NCBI GenBank assembly: GCA_017545185.1
Contig: JAFWQJ010000069.1
Location: 1 to 64,000, forward strand
DNA length: 64,000 nt
DNA from: Oscillospiraceae bacterium
GTDB lineage: Bacteria > Bacillota > Clostridia > Oscillospirales > Ruminococcaceae
Reading direction: 5' to 3'
Below, one piece after another: positions 32,807 through 41,136 of the stretch. Position 1 is the stretch's first letter. The number at the start of each line of letters is the position of its first letter. The notes under the pieces were generated by a model. That model was not told where the DNA came from. It saw only the letters and a program-made list of their open reading frames with translations, and did not search any database. The position numbers were made by a program, and so were the translations under genes.

Positions 32807-33745
32807 TCAGTATTCTTTGGAGATAGCACACTCAGCTTTTGAGGAAATACCTTTGTGCAAGTATTCGTTGAAATCATCAATCGTATCAGTCAAAAGGTAA
32901 TCGTTCCCGGATAAATTTGGAGCCTTCAGTTCTCCATTTTCTTTGTATATTCCGTCATGATTATAGGTTTTACAATAATATAATGTTATTTTTATCACGC
33001 TGTTTTCTTCCGGGAGTTTCACAGCCGGTGATTCGTCTGGGTGTTGTTCAGCATAATTTGCATACATCTGACCGTTATCATCTAATCCGATACATTTCAA
33101 GGTGATGTCTTTTTTGAATGCAGAACCGAATATGCTGAAAGCACTATCATTTGCGATTTTCCACACCTCATAGCGATTACTGTATAATTCCCAAGGTGTG
33201 ATCTGTTCAACACTCCATATACCATAACTCATGTCTTTAATTGTGTTATAATAATCGCTGCTCATATCTTCGCTGAAAAAGCCGGTGTTAAAGTGCGCGC
33301 CTTCAATTTTATCTCCAATTTGATAATCGGGGGCATCTTCCGGCGGAGACAAAGGTTCTGAAAGCTGAGTGATTTCCGACTCATTTAGTTCTTCTGGAAT
33401 TTCCTGTAATCCTTCGACAACATATTCCTTCGTCACTCCCTGCTCGATTTTATACCCAGCTTTTTTAATCGCCTCGACGTCAGGACAATTATAACCTATC
33501 GTAATCTTATCTCCATTTGAAAGGACGTCATCCCTTTGAGGACAATAATAAAAAATGTATTGAGAGCCGTCATAAACGGGATCATTCAATTCATAGGTTC
33601 CGGTATAGCCGCTGATTCCGCTGAATGTCACTTCCAGCTTTTCAAACGGATCAATCGGTGTTAAGGACGCTCCGCAGCCGCTTAACGGAATGCTGCTGAA
33701 TGCGATTACGGCGGATAACATTGCTGCTTTCATAATGTGTTTCAT
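32807..33745 (-). CDS. Lipoprotein of unknown function
   Basis: A 312-residue exported lipoprotein: a signal peptide with lipobox LSGC (Cys about 22). The mature part begins with a strand-rich domain (LEVTFSGISGYTGTYELND) of the DUF5011-like or Ig-like kind; DDVLSNGDKITIGYNCP recalls domains found in Firmicute lipoproteins. ATG 33745 follows AGGAGGTTTGTTATG spacing. It has its own consensus promoter, so it may be expressed apart from the transfer genes, for example as a surface or exclusion protein. Confidence 0.7.
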   Translation of the reverse strand: MKHIMKAAMLSAVIAFSSIPLSGCGASLTPIDPFEKLEVTFSGISGYTGTYELNDPVYDGSQYIFYYCPQRDDVLSNGDKITIGYNCPDVEAIKKAGYKIEQGVTKEYVVEGLQEIPEELNESEITQLSEPLSPPEDAPDYQIGDKIEGAHFNTGFFSEDMSSDYYNTIKDMSYGIWSVEQITPWELYSNRYEVWKIANDSAFSIFGSAFKKDITLKCIGLDDNGQMYANYAEQHPDESPAVKLPEENSVIKITLYYCKTYNHDGIYKENGELKAPNLSGNDYLLTDTIDDFNEYLHKGISSKAECAISKEY

Positions 33746-33794
33746 AACAAACCTCCTGTTCACTTCAGTTATAAGGATCTTGCTTGGACACTTT

Positions 33795-33823
33795 ATTATA
33801 GCATGGAACAAATTAGCTGTCAA
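33795..33823 (-). promoter_or_regulatory. Promoter of the element lipoprotein gene
   Basis: Minus-strand TTGACA (33818-33823) and TATAAT (33795-33800) with a 17-bp spacer. The -35 overlaps the 3' end of the gene at 33820-34092. The leader to ATG 33745 is about 43 nt. Confidence 0.85.
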
Positions 33824-34092
33824 GGCTTATCATGCAGATTCAGAAGGTGAGCCTGCCGTTCCAAAGCCTGAAGCAGCGATTCCTTATCTTCGCTCTGAAT
33901 CTGAACGATGCCGTTTTTGGCAGTGAACGGAAAATCCGCAAAGTCGTTCAGATAGGCAAGCTGTTCCGAATCAACCTTTTTATAATAGAAGTCCTGCCCC
34001 TTTGGTGTTGCATCGGCACGATCCGGGAGACCGTCATGGTCAGTGTCCTGCTGATCGGCGCGACGTTCGTATTCTTTTCGCTGAATTTCCAT
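33820..34092 (-). CDS. Small protein with Ca-binding-like repeat, coupled to the relaxase
   Basis: A 90-residue protein with one DxDxDGxxDxxD-type loop (DTDHDGLPDRAD, residues 17-28), as in calcium-binding thrombospondin type 3 repeats. The remainder is a small alpha/beta region. Its ATG overlaps the relaxase TAA (TAATG), so translation is coupled. The relaxase ends with a similar DVDNDGRDDRLQ loop near its C-terminus, which suggests shared ancestry or a matching partner role. Confidence 0.65.
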   Translation of the reverse strand: MEIQRKEYERRADQQDTDHDGLPDRADATPKGQDFYYKKVDSEQLAYLNDFADFPFTAKNGIVQIQSEDKESLLQALERQAHLLNLHDKP

Positions 34093-36032
34093 TATGACCT
34101 TCCTTTCTTATTATCTGCTGCGAGGGGTTCAGAGCTGCGTTCGTTCCGCTGAAGCCGATCGTCTCGGCCGTCGTTGTCAACATCCGGAAAAATGATTCCC
34201 CGAACATCCTTCACAGCAGAATTACTGTAAGCGATTTTGAACAATCCCGGCTTCTTCGGATCCGGGAAATATGCCGCCTTGATCCCGGCAGCAAGCAATG
34301 CAGCAATCTGTTCCTTAGAGATACCGGCCTGATACCGCAGCTTCATACCCTGCAAGGCCGCTTCCTTTTTCAGTTCTGCATAAATCCGGTTGTTGCGCTG
34401 ATGATCTGTCTCCTGCTTTTTTTCTTTTTTGTCGGAAATCAATTTCCGGATCAACGCTTCATCTTCTGCAAGATAGGTCACCGTGAACCGGCCTTGCTTT
34501 TCAATATATGAGATTTCCTGACAGTTTTCCTTCAGCAACGCAAGCTGTTCCGGTGTCACTTTCAGGTATTTGAGATCCTGACCGGTTTCCTGTGATTTTT
34601 TCCGAAGCCGTGCATAGGCTGCGCGGTTCTGATTCCGTTCGGCCTGGACATTGAGCTTTTCCTGAATTTCTGCCATGCCGAGCAGTTCCGCCAGATACTC
34701 CTTGTCGCAAGCCTTGACTGTGATCGTCGCAGTTTCTTTTATCCGGTCAATCAATGCTGCATACAGCAGCGGACGATTCGCCAGCTTCAGGATGTGCTCC
34801 GCATTCACAGTTACGGAATAATTGTCCCCGGACATGGAAACCAGTTTTTGATAGTCGATCGTTCCGTATCGGATGCGTGTTTCGGATGACGAAGCGGCAG
34901 GCCGTACAGCCTTAAACTGATAAACAGAAGCAGCGGGGCGTTTGCGGTGACGGTTCATGCGGTCGCAGAATGCCAGCAAAGATAGGATCGCAGACAGCAA
35001 GGAACGCTTTTTGCAAAGCGTATTCAAAGGGAATCGGTGAAGCTGATGTTTTGCAGGCGGCACATATCTTTGATACCAGCCCTTCGGCTTCCGATTCGGA
35101 AGAGGCGTATTGATCCGCTGCGCAAAGGTTCGTTCTGTCAGCCGCTCGTGATTTGACTTCGGTTCCGTTCGCTTCACTTCCGTTCGCGGTGCTGCCGGTT
35201 CCCGCAGTTCCACTTCGTCAAAGGTATACCCCATTGCTTTTTCAAGGTTCGACTTTCGGTACTGGTCGCCAAACTGTTTGGCCAGCGTATCGACGCGAAC
35301 GCCTTTTTTCTCACCGTTCTTTTTCAGTGTGATATGAAGTCCGGTATAACGGCATTCATATCCGCGTTCCCGGAAGAATGCTTCAAACTCCGTTTTGCTG
35401 CGGCACTGCTTTACAGCATCGTCGAGATCGTTGCATAGCTGCACCTTCCACGACTTTCCCTGCAATGCCATTTGGTAGGTCGTTTTGTCGATCGACTTGC
35501 TTTCGCTGTCAGACCGGATCACGCTCATGCCGTACCGCTTACACAGTTTGTCGCTTTCGGAGCGGATCGCCCGCAGCGTCGTTTTGTTACTCAGCCACTT
35601 TGCACCGGTTTCGATGTGGCAGCTGTTGACCAGAATGTGATTGTGCAGATGATTCCGGTCAGTGTGCGTCGTGACAATCACCTGATAACCGGCGAACACC
35701 TTGTTTGCCAGTTCGACCCCGATCTTGTGTGCAGCTTCCGGCGTGATCGGATCGTCCGGTGAGAACGATTGATAATAATGATGTGCAATCACGCCTTTGT
35801 CCTGATGATGCGCTCTGCGCATCATCTCAAACTCCTGCGCGGTTCGGTTCGGAGAACAGTTCAAAAAGGTTGCACGCTCTCCGATCTGTATTTCCGTTGA
35901 TGTGATATGCCGGATTGCTTCCTGCAATTCCTCTTTTTGCAGTTCCAGTGATTTTTTCGGATTGGCCACATACTCAATCGCATGTTCCATGTGCGAAACA
36001 CTCTTGATTGACGTTTGTCCGATATAAGCCAT
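34092..36032 (-). CDS. Relaxase (MobP-type, Relaxase/Mobilisation nuclease domain)
   Basis: A 646-residue DNA transferase that nicks oriT and pilots the strand. The N-terminal relaxase domain has GQTSIKSVSHMEHAIEYV, HHYYQSFSP and the metal-binding histidines in HTDRNHLHNH (His123, His128, His130, His132). The likely catalytic Tyr is near residue 21 (in IEYV) or in the HHYYQ segment. The middle region is basic. C-terminal repeats (LKYLKVTPEQLALLKE, MKLRYQAGISKEQIAALL) are seen in clostridial relaxases. ATG 36032 overlaps the MobC TAA; GGAG precedes it. Confidence 0.93.
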   Translation of the reverse strand: MAYIGQTSIKSVSHMEHAIEYVANPKKSLELQKEELQEAIRHITSTEIQIGERATFLNCSPNRTAQEFEMMRRAHHQDKGVIAHHYYQSFSPDDPITPEAAHKIGVELANKVFAGYQVIVTTHTDRNHLHNHILVNSCHIETGAKWLSNKTTLRAIRSESDKLCKRYGMSVIRSDSESKSIDKTTYQMALQGKSWKVQLCNDLDDAVKQCRSKTEFEAFFRERGYECRYTGLHITLKKNGEKKGVRVDTLAKQFGDQYRKSNLEKAMGYTFDEVELREPAAPRTEVKRTEPKSNHERLTERTFAQRINTPLPNRKPKGWYQRYVPPAKHQLHRFPLNTLCKKRSLLSAILSLLAFCDRMNRHRKRPAASVYQFKAVRPAASSSETRIRYGTIDYQKLVSMSGDNYSVTVNAEHILKLANRPLLYAALIDRIKETATITVKACDKEYLAELLGMAEIQEKLNVQAERNQNRAAYARLRKKSQETGQDLKYLKVTPEQLALLKENCQEISYIEKQGRFTVTYLAEDEALIRKLISDKKEKKQETDHQRNNRIYAELKKEAALQGMKLRYQAGISKEQIAALLAAGIKAAYFPDPKKPGLFKIAYSNSAVKDVRGIIFPDVDNDGRDDRLQRNERSSEPLAADNKKGRS

Positions 36033-36430
36033 TAGTCCCACTCCATTGCATTCAGCTTTTCGGAGATTTTCAGCAAAAGCTGTCTGCATTCATTCAGATT
36101 CCGGTCAAGCGGATTCTCCATGTGCTCAATGACTGCTCGCAGCTGATTCTGAACACCGATCAGATTTTCATTGACCAGATCAATCTGCCGGTCTGATACA
36201 CTGTGATTCGTGTTTGCAACTGCTGCAATCTGATTGACGTTCACACCGATCTTGACGATCTGTTTTGTGATTTCCGGCACCCATGACGTATCCATAACCC
36301 GTTTCCGTAAACAACAGGCGCGGATATAGTCTGTCATCGTCATGTGGAGTGCGGCGGCACTTTGCTCTATTTTTTCTTTTTCCGCCGAAGGGACGGTAAT
36401 GTGAATCCGTGCTCGATCATTCGGGTTCAT
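36032..36430 (-). CDS. MobC-like relaxosome accessory protein
   Basis: A 132-residue protein with an N-terminal ribbon-helix-helix (ARIHITVPSAEKEKIEQSAAALHMTMTDYIRACCL) and the MobC helix with KIGVNVNQIAAVANT. It binds near oriT and helps the relaxase. The stop overlaps the relaxase ATG. ATG 36430 follows AAAGGAGGCGAATCGACTTA. Confidence 0.9.
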   Translation of the reverse strand: MNPNDRARIHITVPSAEKEKIEQSAAALHMTMTDYIRACCLRKRVMDTSWVPEITKQIVKIGVNVNQIAAVANTNHSVSDRQIDLVNENLIGVQNQLRAVIEHMENPLDRNLNECRQLLLKISEKLNAMEWD

Positions 36431-36668
36431 TAAGTCGATTCGCCTCCTTTTTGAATGTGCTTCTGATTGTCAATTCTCACGGAGTGGCAAGCATAGATTC
36501 CATGCACATCGTGTGCATAGAATCGCTTGTTAGGGGTTTTGCCCCTAATACCCCGAAATGCCGGTTTCGGAGCACCGGCATCAGATTCGCTTTCGCTCAG
36601 ATTTTGCTTTTCTCACGAAAAGCACTCAGCCTCAGACAGCACCGCTTTCGCGTTTCTGTGTTTCGGCT
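36431..36668. promoter_or_regulatory. Probable oriT region
   Basis: A 238-bp gap upstream of mobC with three inverted repeats in series: 13-bp arms 36496-36508 with 36512-36524 (one mismatch), 7-bp arms 36530-36536 with 36542-36548 (TTAGGGG/CCCCTAA), and 8-bp arms 36558-36565 with 36574-36581. Position next to mobC and the relaxase gene, and the clustered hairpins, are what an origin of transfer looks like. The nick site cannot be placed from sequence alone. Confidence 0.65.
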
Positions 36669-36980
36669 TCAGACTGCCGGTTCCTGCGGATCGGCAGGAT
36701 TGGCGGAATCCGCAGCGGCTTCCGTTTCCGGTGTCCCGTTCAGCTTAAAGGACTTCAGCAGAGAGAGTAATTCGCTGCGCTGATCGTTTGTGAGGGCTGC
36801 GCCCTCGGACACGGTACTGATAATCTCCTGTGCGAAGATCTGATCCTTTTCCTTTTCAAGTGTTTTCAGAGTTGACTGCAAGCCTCTCAGCTTTTCGCGG
36901 CTCTGCGCAATGATTGCTTCCTCCTTCCGGATTGCTTCCTGCGTCTTGGCGATCCGTTCTTCCAATGTCAGCTTTGCCAT
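36669..36980 (-). CDS. Coiled-coil protein (DUF4315-like)
   Basis: A 103-residue protein with a heptad-rich N-terminal coiled coil (LEERIAKTQEAIRKEEAIIAQ through LKTLEKEKDQI, about 5-52), a helical middle and a Pro/Ala-rich tail. Small coiled-coil proteins of this type (DUF4315-like) are common in Firmicute conjugative elements. ATG 36980 follows AAGGAGGAATACGAAAA; 22 bp downstream of the parB-like stop. Confidence 0.6.
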   Translation of the reverse strand: MAKLTLEERIAKTQEAIRKEEAIIAQSREKLRGLQSTLKTLEKEKDQIFAQEIISTVSEGAALTNDQRSELLSLLKSFKLNGTPETEAAADSANPADPQEPAV

Positions 36981-37002
36981 TTTTCGTATTCCTCCTTCAT
37001 AA

Positions 37003-38370
37003 TCAGTTCCAGTCCTGATACAGCTTTTCTGCATCAGCCTTGTCCTTTTCACTCAGCGCGAAGCGTACTCCGGTAAGCAGATCCTCGATCTGCTTATCAG
37101 TGAAATCTGCGTCTTTCGCTGCTGCGATCACATAGCCTTTGAGTGTGTTGTTATACCAGCCGCCGTTGAAAAGAAAGTCGATCTGCTCCTGTGTGAGCGA
37201 CTGTGCCCAGCACAGCAGTTCGCGTTGAGAATGCACATTGTTCTGCGCTTCTTCATCGGAAGGGATCTCGCTCCCTTCCGGTTCACCGCAAACCCCGGTG
37301 AATGTCATCTGACCTACAATCTCGGTTTCAGGCTTCTTCTCAGGTTTTGGCTCCGTAAAGTATTTTTGAATTTGCTTTGCCGCAACACTCCATGTCATAT
37401 AGATTTCCTTGATGTTGTCATGCTCCGCCGGATTCTCGAATTTGACTGTGACCTTATCAAAAGAACCTTCAACGGAAAAAGAAGAAAAGCTGTTGTACTG
37501 CGAACGGTGCGATCTGCGGAAGTGATCCGTGTACTCCATTGCGTTCATGTTCAGCGCGTGCGGCTTTTCATACTCCGTTGCAAAACGCAGCAACGCTTCC
37601 ATTACCGCTTCCTTTTGAATTTCTCCGTCCCAACTGATGATGCGGTATTCCGGTTCCGGCTGATGCTGCTCTTTGTAATCCTGAACATCCTTGTTCCGAA
37701 TCCCGGAAGCGGACTTTTCCCCGATCAGCTCTGACTGCGATTCCGCCGGAAGGGACGAAACCGCCGAAGCGGTTGAGATAGACATTTCACCTGAACGGAC
37801 GGCCTGCTGCACTTCCTCAATTCCGTTATGAAGGATGTTTTCGATCTTTCCGATCTGTGCCGGAGAAACTTTCAGGACAGAAGCAATCCGTTCCCGCATT
37901 CGGCCCGGAACAGACTTCCCGGCTGCATCCAGCTCCCGCAGCGTCGCTTCCAGTTTGTCGTATTGCTGGATATACTCTGCATCGGTCATCTTTCTGCTTG
38001 TCGCATTCAGCATGATGAGATCAAGCATGGATTCCGCTCTGGTTTTCGTTCCGGCCACAAAGCACGGAATGACCTGTGAGGGATAACGTCCGTTTTCTGA
38101 CAGAAAGCGGATTGCCTCGAATCGACGGTGACCGGAAATAATATAGTAGTGAGCCCGCTTCTCGGCATCAGCATTGACAACGAGGTTATGTTTCAAGCCC
38201 TGCCGTTCAATATCATCCGCCAGCAGTTCAATGTCTGACATGGAATAGAAGTTATCTTCCGAAGGAGACAGGCTGCTGATCGGCAGCATAAAAAGGTTAT
38301 CTTTGAAACTGTCACCAGTGACAGCTTTCAAATCACTGACGATTGCGGCATCCAGTTTTCTCTTAGGCAT
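37003..38370 (-). CDS. ParB-like partition protein
   Basis: A 455-residue ParB/Srx-fold protein. The nuclease-like N-terminal domain has MLPISSLSPSEDNFY, IERQGLKHNLVVN and ISGHRRFEAIRFL (the CTPase GxxRR box). A central HTH (VSPAQIGKIENILHNG) and a long C-terminal part without clear family follow. Together with the ParA at 39027-39680 it should stabilise the excised element. ATG 38370 follows GGAGAATGCGAA. Confidence 0.85.
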   Translation of the reverse strand: MPKRKLDAAIVSDLKAVTGDSFKDNLFMLPISSLSPSEDNFYSMSDIELLADDIERQGLKHNLVVNADAEKRAHYYIISGHRRFEAIRFLSENGRYPSQVIPCFVAGTKTRAESMLDLIMLNATSRKMTDAEYIQQYDKLEATLRELDAAGKSVPGRMRERIASVLKVSPAQIGKIENILHNGIEEVQQAVRSGEMSISTASAVSSLPAESQSELIGEKSASGIRNKDVQDYKEQHQPEPEYRIISWDGEIQKEAVMEALLRFATEYEKPHALNMNAMEYTDHFRRSHRSQYNSFSSFSVEGSFDKVTVKFENPAEHDNIKEIYMTWSVAAKQIQKYFTEPKPEKKPETEIVGQMTFTGVCGEPEGSEIPSDEEAQNNVHSQRELLCWAQSLTQEQIDFLFNGGWYNNTLKGYVIAAAKDADFTDKQIEDLLTGVRFALSEKDKADAEKLYQDWN

Positions 38371-38384
38371 TTCGCATTCTCCTT

Positions 38385-38738
38385 TCACAATTCACTGTAA
38401 ATCGTCCGGTAATCCTGATCTCCGGACGATTCGGTGATCTCCACAACCCGATCCGGATCAGAGCTGAATGCCGAAGATCCGAAATGGATATACCGTGTCA
38501 AACTGTTTCCGTACCTGAACGAGATCGTCCGGTCAGATATATCTGCACGGCGGTATTGGCAGATCAGCCGCCATTCTCCTACCGGCACACTGTTGATATA
38601 AAGCTGCTCGTCCTTGACGGCCAGCTCCTTTGGAGCCGCCGGATCCATGATTTCTGTCATGAGTGGCAGCAGCTTCCTTTTTGCGATTCCGAGAAATTCA
38701 TCTTCCGGGGTAATTCGTCGAAATGTGTTGTTTTCCAT
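38385..38738 (-). CDS. Hypothetical protein between ParA and ParB
   Basis: A 117-residue soluble protein, not recognised. Its start overlaps none, but its stop (38385) is 14 bp before the parB-like start, so it belongs to the partition transcript. ATG 38738 follows GGAGATGATATAA. Confidence 0.5.
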   Translation of the reverse strand: MENNTFRRITPEDEFLGIAKRKLLPLMTEIMDPAAPKELAVKDEQLYINSVPVGEWRLICQYRRADISDRTISFRYGNSLTRYIHFGSSAFSSDPDRVVEITESSGDQDYRTIYSEL

Positions 38739-38750
38739 TTATATCATCTC

Positions 38751-39014
38751 CTATTGAACCACCGGAATCAGCTGAATACTGACCGGTTTACGATCTTCCC
38801 AGCGGAACTCTTGCATAATGCAGGAAATATAGCTGTTTGCGGTCAACATCTCAAATCCAACCGGATCCGATCCCCACACACTGCGGAAATCGGCAATCGA
38901 ATACCTCCGCCCCATAATAGGAGCCTTCCCGCTTGAAACATAGTTCTCGGTTGGTTCGATCTTCTGTAAATATTTCCTGCCCATTTTGATATTGTATAAG
39001 ATAGTTTTTTCCAT
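38751..39014 (-). CDS. Hypothetical protein in the partition cluster
   Basis: An 87-residue basic protein, not recognised; it carries IMGRRYSIADFRSVWGSDPVG in its middle. ATG 39014 follows GAAAGGTCGATC. It lies 12 bp after the ParA stop. Confidence 0.5.
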   Translation of the reverse strand: MEKTILYNIKMGRKYLQKIEPTENYVSSGKAPIMGRRYSIADFRSVWGSDPVGFEMLTANSYISCIMQEFRWEDRKPVSIQLIPVVQ

Positions 39015-39026
39015 GATCGACCTTTC

Positions 39027-39680
39027 TCAGCGAATTGCTGTGCTTCTGCGGATCACTTCTTCAGCCAACTGGTCAAAGGATTTTGCCGGATCCAGCCAGC
39101 CCATATATTCCGCTGCCGTTGTCCGATAGCTGATGCTGTTGCGGATGATTTTACTCTGCGGGATGACGGTATCGAAAACCTTGCTGCCGAGCTGCTGCCG
39201 GATCAGTTCCAGCATTTCCACATCCGCACTGTTCTTCCGGTCAAAGCGTGTTACAAGTGCTCCGAGGAAGGCCGTGTTGCTCCTGCTGATTGCAGCAGTG
39301 ACATTGGCAATGCCCTGTACAGCAAAGCTGCCCAGCTCCACCGGCACGATCACACAATCAACAGCTGCAAGAATCTTAGCTGTCCGATCGTCCAGAGCGG
39401 GCGGCAGGTCAAGCAGCGTATACGCATACTTCTCTGCTGCGGTCTGAAGCAAGGCGAGGTTATCTGCAATGGTCATAATCGAAATACCACTGTACCGGGT
39501 ATCGGTCAGGCCGTCGTTCAGATTGTCACAGAGAAACCGGGCGGCATTCTCCTGCCGGTCACAGTCCGCGACCAGGATGCCGCCTGTTAGGTCAGGACGC
39601 TTCGACAAAGCATACGCGAGGTTGATCACCGTCGTGGTCTTGCCGACACCGCCCTTGTTGTTGAAAACAGCGATTTTCAT
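39027..39680 (-). CDS. ParA family partition ATPase
   Basis: A 217-residue Walker-type ATPase. The deviant Walker A is NNKGGVGKTTT at residues 7-17, Walker A' is in ILVADCDRQENA and Walker B in YTLLDLPPALDD. It should work with the ParB-like protein on the excised element. It is the first gene of the long leftward module next to attR. ATG 39680 follows AGAAGGCAACCT. Confidence 0.92.
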   Translation of the reverse strand: MKIAVFNNKGGVGKTTTVINLAYALSKRPDLTGGILVADCDRQENAARFLCDNLNDGLTDTRYSGISIMTIADNLALLQTAAEKYAYTLLDLPPALDDRTAKILAAVDCVIVPVELGSFAVQGIANVTAAISRSNTAFLGALVTRFDRKNSADVEMLELIRQQLGSKVFDTVIPQSKIIRNSISYRTTAAEYMGWLDPAKSFDQLAEEVIRRSTAIR

Positions 39681-39924
39681 AGGTTGCCTTCTTTCTCCCG
39701 GTATCCGGGCTTATTTGCCTTCATTCAGTTTTGGCATAAGAAAAGGGAACGGCGAAGGCAATTACCGTTCCCTCTGCGTATCGATCCACAGTCTTATGCA
39801 TTATTCAGATCCTTTCGGATCGAATAACCGTCGGAAAAGAGGAAAAGCACCTCATGGGAGCTGCCGTCCAAAGACAGAAGTTCCCATGGGGTGCCGCGAG
39901 AAGAAGGCGTGTCACAGTGCAAGC
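39681..39924. other. Right-end non-coding region of the element
   Basis: It contains two inverted repeats. AGGGAACGG/CCGTTCCCT near 39743-39772 has a T-rich 3' side on the minus strand and could block transcription entering from the right. A 13-bp pair (39847-39859 with 39882-39894, one mismatch) lies 30 bp inside attR and could be an integrase arm site or terminator. No gene is seen. Confidence 0.55.
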
Positions 39925-39970
39925 TGGTCTGCAACACCGTGATCACCAGTTCAAATCTGGTTCGCGCCTC
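39925..39970 (+). repeat. attR, 46-bp direct repeat of tRNA-Cys
   Basis: Identical to 9821-9866. The sequence to its left does not complete a tRNA, so this is only the displaced 3' segment; the original operon terminator follows at 39983. Confidence 0.95.
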
Positions 39971-39982
39971 TTACAAACATAC

Positions 39983-40022
39983 TGCGCAGAATGGGGAGAC
40001 CTGTTCTGCGCATTTGTTTTTA
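39983..40022 (+). terminator. Displaced native terminator of the tRNA operon
   Basis: TGCGCAGAA/TTCTGCGCA arms (39983-39991 with 40004-40012) followed by TTTGTTTTTAT, 13 bp after the tRNA-Cys 3' segment. Before integration it would have ended the Val-Asp-Gly-Cys transcript. Confidence 0.85.
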
Positions 40023-40044
40023 TCTGCACGGAAGCTGCATACCG

Positions 40045-40073
40045 TTGCAAATTCTGCGCACATGTGTTATACT
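40045..40073 (+). promoter_or_regulatory. Promoter of the cohesin-like/dockerin gene
   Basis: TTGCAA (40045-40050) and TATACT (40068-40073), 17-bp spacer; start codon 57 bp downstream. Confidence 0.7.
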
Positions 40074-40129
40074 GAATCTGTGCAGCCGCCGCTGCGATAT
40101 CCTTGAAAGACAAAACAGGAGGATTCCCT

Positions 40130-41116
40130 ATGGATCTGAAAAAGCTGTCTGCAGCCATTCTGTCCTGTGTGCTGACATGCTGCGCGATTCACGCTGCAGA
40201 GCATATGCTCCGGCCTTATCCGGCATCTGCACGGCAGCAGACCGCCGGGACAGATAACCCCTTCAATAAGCAGAACGACGCCGCGGTGCCCTATGACGGC
40301 AGACGCTGGGTGCAGCCGCCGGAATGGAACTGTCCCACGGTCAATCCGCGGCATTATCAGGGCGGCATCATGCTGTATTGTGACAAGATCGGGCTGGAGC
40401 CGGAATACGTGAGAGGCAAGGTCCAGCGGGTCTATTTCAGTATCATAGGCGCAGAAGTGCCTGTCAGCATGATGAAATTCCATTTGTATTATGATACCCG
40501 GCTGAAGGTGAAGGAGAACGCTGCCGGAGAAGTCATGAACGCCGGAAAAGCGGTCGCGGGCTTTACGACAGGTTCAGCCATGCCCGAGGAGGGACAGCTT
40601 TCGTTTTATGCATATTCCCCGGATGATATCACGCTTCCGAACGGCAGTCTTTTCACGGTCGATTTTATCATCCCTGAGAATGCCGAGCCGGGCGATCTCT
40701 ATCCGATCGGCCTTGCATACACGGATGACGGCATCGTCTGCGATACCTTCATCAATTCGGCAAAGGATGATGCCGGAAAGCTGCAAATGACTTATGTTTT
40801 CACCAAGGGCATTTACAACGGATATCTCAAAATGGCGGGCGAAAAGCCTGCGGCAGCGGCACCGCTGAGAGGCGATACGGACGGAAGCGGCGCCGTCAGC
40901 GCGGAGGACGTACAGCTTGCGCTGAAGGCATACACAGAACGCATTGCGGGCAATGACCCGGGACTGTCCGACAGGGCGCTGCAGGCCGCGGATGTCAATG
41001 ATGACGGCACGCTTTCTGTGGATGATGTGCAGAATATCCTGATTTATTATGTCAGCAATACCGTAGCAGGCAAACATCTGACATGGGAGGAGATTCTCGG
41101 TTCGGATGCACGGTAA
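40130..41116 (+). CDS. Secreted cohesin-like plus dockerin protein
   Basis: A 328-residue exported protein. The signal peptide is 1-23. A cohesin-like beta-sandwich lies at about 88-215, with VYFSIIGAEVPVSMMKFHLYYDTRLKV, GFTTGS and LFTVDFIIPENAEPGDLYPIGL following the cohesin pattern (V-x-G-x-x, YD, L-F-x-x-x-F-x-x-G). The C-terminal type I dockerin (about 250-320) has two loops starting DTDGSGAVSAED and DVNDDGTLSVDD. Proteins with both modules act as adaptors in ruminococcal cellulosomes. ATG 40130 follows AGGAGGATTCCCT. Confidence 0.82.
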   Translation: MDLKKLSAAILSCVLTCCAIHAAEHMLRPYPASARQQTAGTDNPFNKQNDAAVPYDGRRWVQPPEWNCPTVNPRHYQGGIMLYCDKIGLEPEYVRGKVQRVYFSIIGAEVPVSMMKFHLYYDTRLKVKENAAGEVMNAGKAVAGFTTGSAMPEEGQLSFYAYSPDDITLPNGSLFTVDFIIPENAEPGDLYPIGLAYTDDGIVCDTFINSAKDDAGKLQMTYVFTKGIYNGYLKMAGEKPAAAAPLRGDTDGSGAVSAEDVQLALKAYTERIAGNDPGLSDRALQAADVNDDGTLSVDDVQNILIYYVSNTVAGKHLTWEEILGSDAR

Positions 41117-41136
41117 AATACCGCAGATACAGAAAC

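Larger units (their letters stand above)
9821..39970. mobile_element. Integrative and conjugative/mobilizable element in tRNA-Cys (about 30 kb)
   Basis: It is bounded by a perfect 46-bp direct repeat derived from the tRNA-Cys 3' part. Inside are a tyrosine integrase near the left end, a serine recombinase, type III toxin-antitoxin, primase, topoisomerase III, an ArdC-like protein, VirB4, PrgI-like, VirB6-like and VirB2-like proteins, the coupling protein VirD4, a MobP-type relaxase with MobC and an oriT-like region, and ParA/ParB. Base composition is visibly poorer in G+C than the flanks. I see no cell-wall hydrolase gene and no recognisable excisionase, so self-transfer is uncertain. Nearly all genes face left, away from attR. 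Confidence 0.93.
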
